Below are positions 58,944-64,000 of a stretch of DNA of 64,000 bases, in pieces; within the stretch, counting starts at the first letter, position 1; each line of letters begins with the position of its first letter. Below the pieces are notes generated by a model that had not been told where the DNA came from, searched no databases, and saw only the letters and a list, made by a program, of their open reading frames with translations. The translations under genes and the position numbers were made by a program. The stretch lies in contig JAWUZG010000001.1 in the NCBI GenBank assembly GCA_036785705.1, forward strand, positions 3,038,001-3,102,000. The letters are read 5' to 3'. Source of the DNA: Acanthornis magna. Lineage: Eukaryota; Chordata; Aves; Passeriformes; Acanthizidae.

Positions 58944-61450
58944 CCTCTCACAATTGTTTAATATTTCCTTCTCCGAGATTTACTAATTTTCAGCTCTCAT
59001 AAAAAATTTGAAGATTCCAAATAGAAGCAATACAATCAGGACTATAAAAAAGCTTCTGTGTGATCTCAAACTACTTTTGAGCAGGGACTGAACTAATTAG
59101 GAAAGTTTGTTTGTTCTTGATCAGGACAGTCCTAGAAAAAAGATAATTTAGGATTGGTGTTTGGTTTGGCCCATCAGTGAAAACAGAATCGTTTCCAGTG
59201 GGATTCACAACCAGCTCATAAGTTTCTTGGAAAACCACAAGGAAAAGATACGAGAAACTTTTTCTTCTGCCACAGCTGGCTCTTCAGGAAAGTAACCAAG
59301 GCAAAAGCAGGAGAGAGAAAGAAAACTTGAAACAAACTGAATTTTTTAAAAGCTGTCAAAATCACTCTTGGGTTTGTTTTTAATGAAAGATGTCATGGCT
59401 CCTTTTTCAAAATGTGTTCTTGAAAATGCTCTAAACCCAGGTTTTCAATCACTGGAAATTACTGATTTTCCATGTACTTGTCTCAAAATTCAAAAAGATG
59501 GAGAAGAAAACCACCCAGTTCAGCCAGTTCAAGAGGATTTTTTTTCTTCTTTTTTTTCCTTTTTTTTATTTTTGGCACAGAACTCCATGTTTGGGACTTT
59601 TGCCACAAGACTCTGTGTTTGGAACATTTAGCTTGTAGCTCCTGGCAGCTCTGGGAGCCACAAGGTGCTGCTCAGAACAAGATATTCCCATTTCTCAGCT
59701 GCGTGAAGATGCAACACCACGAGCCCCTTCTGTTACTTTGCTGCAGCATCTGGAGAAAGAGAGAGTGAAAGAACTGATTTTGTATAATGATGCACAGGCT
59801 CAGCACAAAGGAGGAGCCAGGACATAAATCAGGACCAGGGAAGAAACGCCATAGTTTTTCAGCTAATGGTTTTCATTGGATAAGGAGTAATTTTAATTCT
59901 CGGCAACTGAAAAGTACAATATTTTTTTAATCCAAAGGGGTAAAAAACTCAGCCTTTCTCCTTTTCATCAGTGAAATTTTGCTGGAAAGGAATACAGAAA
60001 TTCCAGTGAATGTGTTGAAAATGTTCTGTGTGACTTTTTGTTTTTTTCATTGTGGGGGGAGGTGTTGATAGGGAAGTTTAAAAAAATAAACTTACCACCT
60101 GTCTTTTCAGCTTGTGGGTGTCAAGCTTACAAAAAAATACTAACAGCAGTGTCAAAATCATAGCCAAATTTAGAGCAAACATCACTTTTCATATGAACCA
60201 ACCACATTATTATGCAACTTTTAAAAATGACAGATGATAGTTATTGAAAGTAAATGATAATGAGTGTTCAGATGGAAGTGTTAGGAAATGCACAGGCAAG
60301 CATACAACTTAAGCTTGCAATCTGCATGTGTTGAATAGAGGCTGTAAACTATATATTTTAAGTGAAATGAGAGTGAAATGTTCCCTAGAAGAGCTGAGCC
60401 CTGTGAGTTCAATTAGCCATTCACATGCTGAGTTCCTAAATAGATGTCAAATTCCATGTGTATGCACATATTATAGATAATTACCAAAAATTAACATTTA
60501 ATTTCATTGAACATTTTATTTCATTAAATAATATAAAATAATATAAATATATCAGTGTGTGTACATAAATACATGCACACGCATATATCTGTGGATGTAT
60601 TTTTTTTACGTATTTATATGTGAACATGCATACACACATCTCTATATGTGGTGGTGGTGGCCTGCACCTTGTGCACATGTGACTGATCCTATTTAACATA
60701 ATGGATTTGCAAAATAGAGTGGCAAAGACCTATAAAAATGAACTCTGCTGCAAGGACAAATTAGCATGTTGTGAGAGCCCTGCGGAGGATATCAAGCATC
60801 CAGACATTTCAGCCTACAATGTCCTGCAACAAAGAGATCGCTCCAATTGCCTGCAGTCATATTTTTTAAAGATGAGAAACTAATTAGCAGCGTTATCAGC
60901 ATAACTTTATCAAAAATTCTGTATTTTTCCCAAGTTGGAGAATGAAGTGCACAGGGAAAATGTTGACTTTAACAAGATAATAAGAGGGCCCTGGTGGGTT
61001 CTCCGTACAGTAATAATATCAATAACAAAAGCAACAATATTAGATAAGATAGGTTTATCTTTTTCCACAGTGGTTGGTGGCAGATCTCAGGTACCCAATG
61101 TCAGTCTTTCTTCCTCTGGCCAGAAATAGAAAGACCTTAATTTAATCCCACCCCAGTTTACTGAAAATATTCAAAATCTACCTCAGGGTGTGTTTTTGAG
61201 GAATGCAAGGGCAGAGAGGACCAGTCTTGGCGGAGTCAAGAGGTGAGAGGAGGTTCCTGGAGCACACTGCCCTCAGAGCTGCATGTTGGGGGAACAAGCT
61301 GGGGAATGAACCTAAGAAATGAACCTTTACCCATGGGCACAGTACAGATGGCCCAGGGCAGCCTGAAAATCAAACCATTGGTGTAGATACACTTTCAGGC
61401 TGGAAAAAAAAAAAAAAAAACCAAAAACAAAGCAACAAAAGAAAAGGTGG
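58944..61450. other. Intergenic DNA without recognised genes
   Basis: AT-rich sequence with no recognised transposon. An ATATAT/TGTGTA-rich patch lies at 60520-60660, followed by an enhancer-like block (60690-61090, listed separately) and a 17-A run near 61405. No exon recognised. Confidence 0.5.
60690..61090. other. Candidate conserved noncoding element
   Basis: A repeat-free block containing CTAATTAGCAGCGTTATCAG, AACTTTATCAAAA, AACAAGATAATAAG and TTAGATAAGATAGG. GATA-type and homeodomain-type cores are dense and well spaced. It is the most enhancer-like interval of the intergenic part. Function is inferred from composition. Confidence 0.35.
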
Positions 61451-62009
61451 CTTCTCCTGGTTTCATCTGGGATAGAGTTAGTTTTCTTCCTCGTAGCTGG
61501 TACAGTGCTGTTTTTTGGATTTGGGATGAGAATAATGTTGGTAGTACACTGATGTTCAGTTGCTGCTCAGTGTTTAAGTCAAAGACCTTTCAATTTCCCA
61601 GGCTCTGCCAGGGAGGAGGTGCACAGCCAGGACAGCTGACCCAGACTGGCCAAAGGGATATTCCACACCACAGGACACCGTGCTCAGGATATAAACCGGG
61701 GGGGAGTTGGCCAGGGGGGTCCAATCGCTGTTTGGGGACAGGCTGGACATCAGCCAGCGAGTGGTGAGCAACTGTGTTTTGCATCACTTTTCCTTTTTTA
61801 TATTTTATTCCTCTCTCTCTCTCTCTTTTCATTACTATTATTATCATTGTTATTATATACATTATTATTGTATATTACTTTGTTTCAATTATTAAACTCG
61901 TCTTACTGCAATCCATGAGTTCTACATTTTTTTCAATTTTCCTCCCCACTGGAGCAGAGGGTGGGAGTGAATGAGTAGCTGTGAGGTACTTAGCTGTCGG
62001 CTGGTACAT
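61451..62009 (+). mobile_element. Solo LTR of an ERVL-like endogenous retrovirus
   Basis: The copy opens CTCCTGGTTTCATCTGGGAT AGAGTTAG, the start of an LTR family common in passerines (consensus start TGTCCTGGTTTC). Landmarks follow in order: GTAGCTGGTACAGTGCTG, CAGGACAGCTGACCCAGACT, GGCCAAAGGGATATTCCA, a TATAAACCGGGG promoter-like box at about 61690, and ATTAAACTCG as poly(A) signal. It closes with GGTACTTAGCTGTCGGCTGG. It is almost full length, lacks adjoining gag/pol/env, and so is a solo LTR. The open frames across it are not genes. Confidence 0.8.
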
Positions 62010-64000
62010 CCAGCTCTTTTCACATCCTCTCTTTTCACATCCTTCTCTTTTCTTGAAAAAGATGGAAGAACTATCCATGATCTATCCATCAACAGCCCTT
62101 CACTCTCAGCCAGGGTCATCAGAGACGTCTAAAGTCCAGGGACAAGTAAACTTCCACAGCCAACCAGAAATTTCTAAAACACATCAATATTCAGCCCAGA
62201 GAAGTGCAAGCAGTGATAACACACTCAGAAGAGCAGTTTGTTTTATGTAGCTTTTGTTTGCTGCTTGGTGTTGTCAACTGTCATGATTTTACCAAGAAAC
62301 TCACAGTAAGTGGTGCTTTTCCCGCTGGCCAGCATTCCTGGAATTGCATTCTTGCTCTTTGTGTGTCATCAAAAGCTCGAAAATTTCAGTCCTGTATGTA
62401 CCTCTACCTAAAAAGAAAGCAAAAGCAGTTTTAGTTTTCTTTTTAATCTTCATTTTCAAGCCGTTGTTGGGATTCACAGGAGTGAAAAATTAGTCTGGAT
62501 CTGGTGTCACTGAGCACCCAGTGACAGAGGTTTCCACCATGGGTTTTAAGGTTTTACATGAGAAATTCACTCCCAAACGGTGCACACCATGAGCTGCTGA
62601 AGGGCCAAATTATCCCTGCTGGCACCTTGTGCAGATGATGGAACCTGAGGCTCCAACAACAGGACTCGGGAAATGTCACAGACGCCTGAAGAATAATAAA
62701 AACATGGAAATACCTCCCGAGGGAATGCGTGTCACTCAACACTCCCGTCAAGGAAATTGCAGAAAAATTCCAACTGACACACACACACACACCCCAGGAG
62801 CAGCACTAGCCTGGGTGACAAACCCATCACACCACGGAGCAGTGATTGCTGCACCCCTTCAAACTGCAGCCTCACCGCCCTGGGGTAGAGCATTCAGAGC
62901 AGACAAACAACCCCCAGGCCATGCAAACTGACACACTTCCTGCAAAAACACCCTTCCTCAGAGCCCCAGATCAGAAATAGCCCTCTCAGGAAAGGAACAC
63001 CCCACTCCTGCCCTTTGCCTCCCACCCAGAGGAGAGGGGAACTGGAGAGAGGAACCAAAGTTTTGCAAGGAGCTTTTCCATCCAGAGAGAAGGCAGCAGC
63101 GTTTATTGGACAGTGCTCTGGACTTCTGGGTGTTGTGTCCCCTTGAATGGAGCAAAATCAGCCCAGAGGGAGTGTGTGCTGCCAAAAGTAATCACTGAGG
63201 TCACTGCTCACACAGAGTCCCTTTCCCACTTTGGGATTGATCAGCTGAACTGAGCCCTCAGTCAGCACTGCTCACAAGGGTGGCCAGGGAGGGTGCAGGG
63301 ACTTGAGCAAAGCACATAGGTTTCTTCAGCAACTTCTATGGCTTTTGACTTGTTCTTCTGTCCAAAAACTGAGTCTGGAAACACACCCGGTTGCAGGTAA
63401 AGTTAGACAGAGAGCAGGGTTATAAAAATCACTGGAAATCTATGTAGCATCTATGTTGTACCTAAAATATCTTCACTGCAGATTTAACCAGAGCATCCTC
63501 CAAGCTCCATCCATTTGGAGTGTTTTATTTGAAAAACAAATGAGGTGATGTGTCAATGTCAGAGCTCAGCTCTGAGGCACAAGATTTAAATAACACTGTG
63601 GGATTTTGGTGCCTGAGTTCCCAGCAGAGCCCACAAAGCAAGTCAGCTCCACTGGAAGTTGAGCTTGGGGCATGGGGCTGGCAGGTATGACATGAGACAT
63701 AAGCAAGACCTCTTTTTTCTGGACTGACACCTGCATTGGGTCAAACAAATGAAGCCCTGACTGCCTGGGCTGCCATGCTGCTCTCTAAATTGACTTCATC
63801 TCCACTGAAAATAATGAGAACTGAAGACTTCAGCATATACAGAGACACCTAATGTCAGTGTCACCTCAGGCTGAAACCCACCCTGAGCTCTTGAACTAAA
63901 AGGACAGCTCACCCTTTGTTACCCATCTGCTTCGTATGGAGGATTTCCATTTTGTCCATCTACAAAGACGGGAGAGCAGCCACAGGATGAGGACAGAATC
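62010..64000. other. Intergenic DNA, nothing recognised to window end
   Basis: Contains a short (AC)n run near 62777-62793. No exon, RNA gene or confident transposon was seen. Confidence 0.5.

Noticed and set aside
58505..59002. 165-codon Lys/Gly/Glu-rich frame and an antisense Phe/Leu frame
   Set aside because: Pure by-products of the polypurine microsatellite.
1..64000. CRISPR arrays, tRNA, rRNA or snRNA genes
   Set aside because: No regularly spaced direct repeats, cloverleaf box sequences or conserved rRNA/snRNA cores were recognised on reading.

Overview
This window is vertebrate and most likely avian, probably passerine. Four short exons with canonical GT/AG splice sites lie on the + strand among kilobases of AT-rich noncoding DNA. 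The recognisable interspersed repeats are CR1 LINE fragments with the bird-typical 3' end (variants of ATTCTATGATTC), plus LTR fragments resembling those common in songbird genomes. No operons, bacterial-type genes, CRISPR arrays, tRNAs or rRNAs were recognised.

The only protein-coding gene I can support is the 3' end of CELF2 (CUGBP2/ETR-3), an RNA-binding regulator of splicing, translation and mRNA stability. Positions 1-12480 are intron. Coding exons lie at 12481-12600 (or 12612), 19267 (or 19285)-19464, 22868-23011 and 28097-28224. They encode the last ~195 residues: the end of the divergent linker and the whole third RNA-recognition motif (RRM3), ending in the CELF C-terminus. All junctions are phase 1, so exons can be lengthened, shortened or skipped in frame. 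Two tandem donors 12 nt apart and two tandem acceptors 18 nt apart offer four in-frame linker versions. Two TGCATG (RBFOX-type) motifs and a good branch point precede the alternative acceptor.

A long AU-rich 3' UTR starts at 28225. It has several AATAAA hexamers and a convincing distal end near 33.9 kb (ATTAAA followed by a GU-rich stretch). A further stretch to about 36.64 kb holds an exon-like segment, a pre-miRNA-like hairpin and another AATAAA, and may be a 3' extension or a separate noncoding transcript.

From about 36.7 to 64 kb I see no gene. The DNA is intergenic, with CR1 fragments, one nearly full-length ERVL-like solo LTR, a 261-nt pure purine run, and several AT-rich, homeodomain-site-rich blocks that could be conserved enhancers.

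I did not find an unmistakable new biological system. The best candidates for something undescribed are the hairpin at 36274-36356, the exon-like segment ending at 35747, and the combinatorial splice-site arrangement of CELF2.
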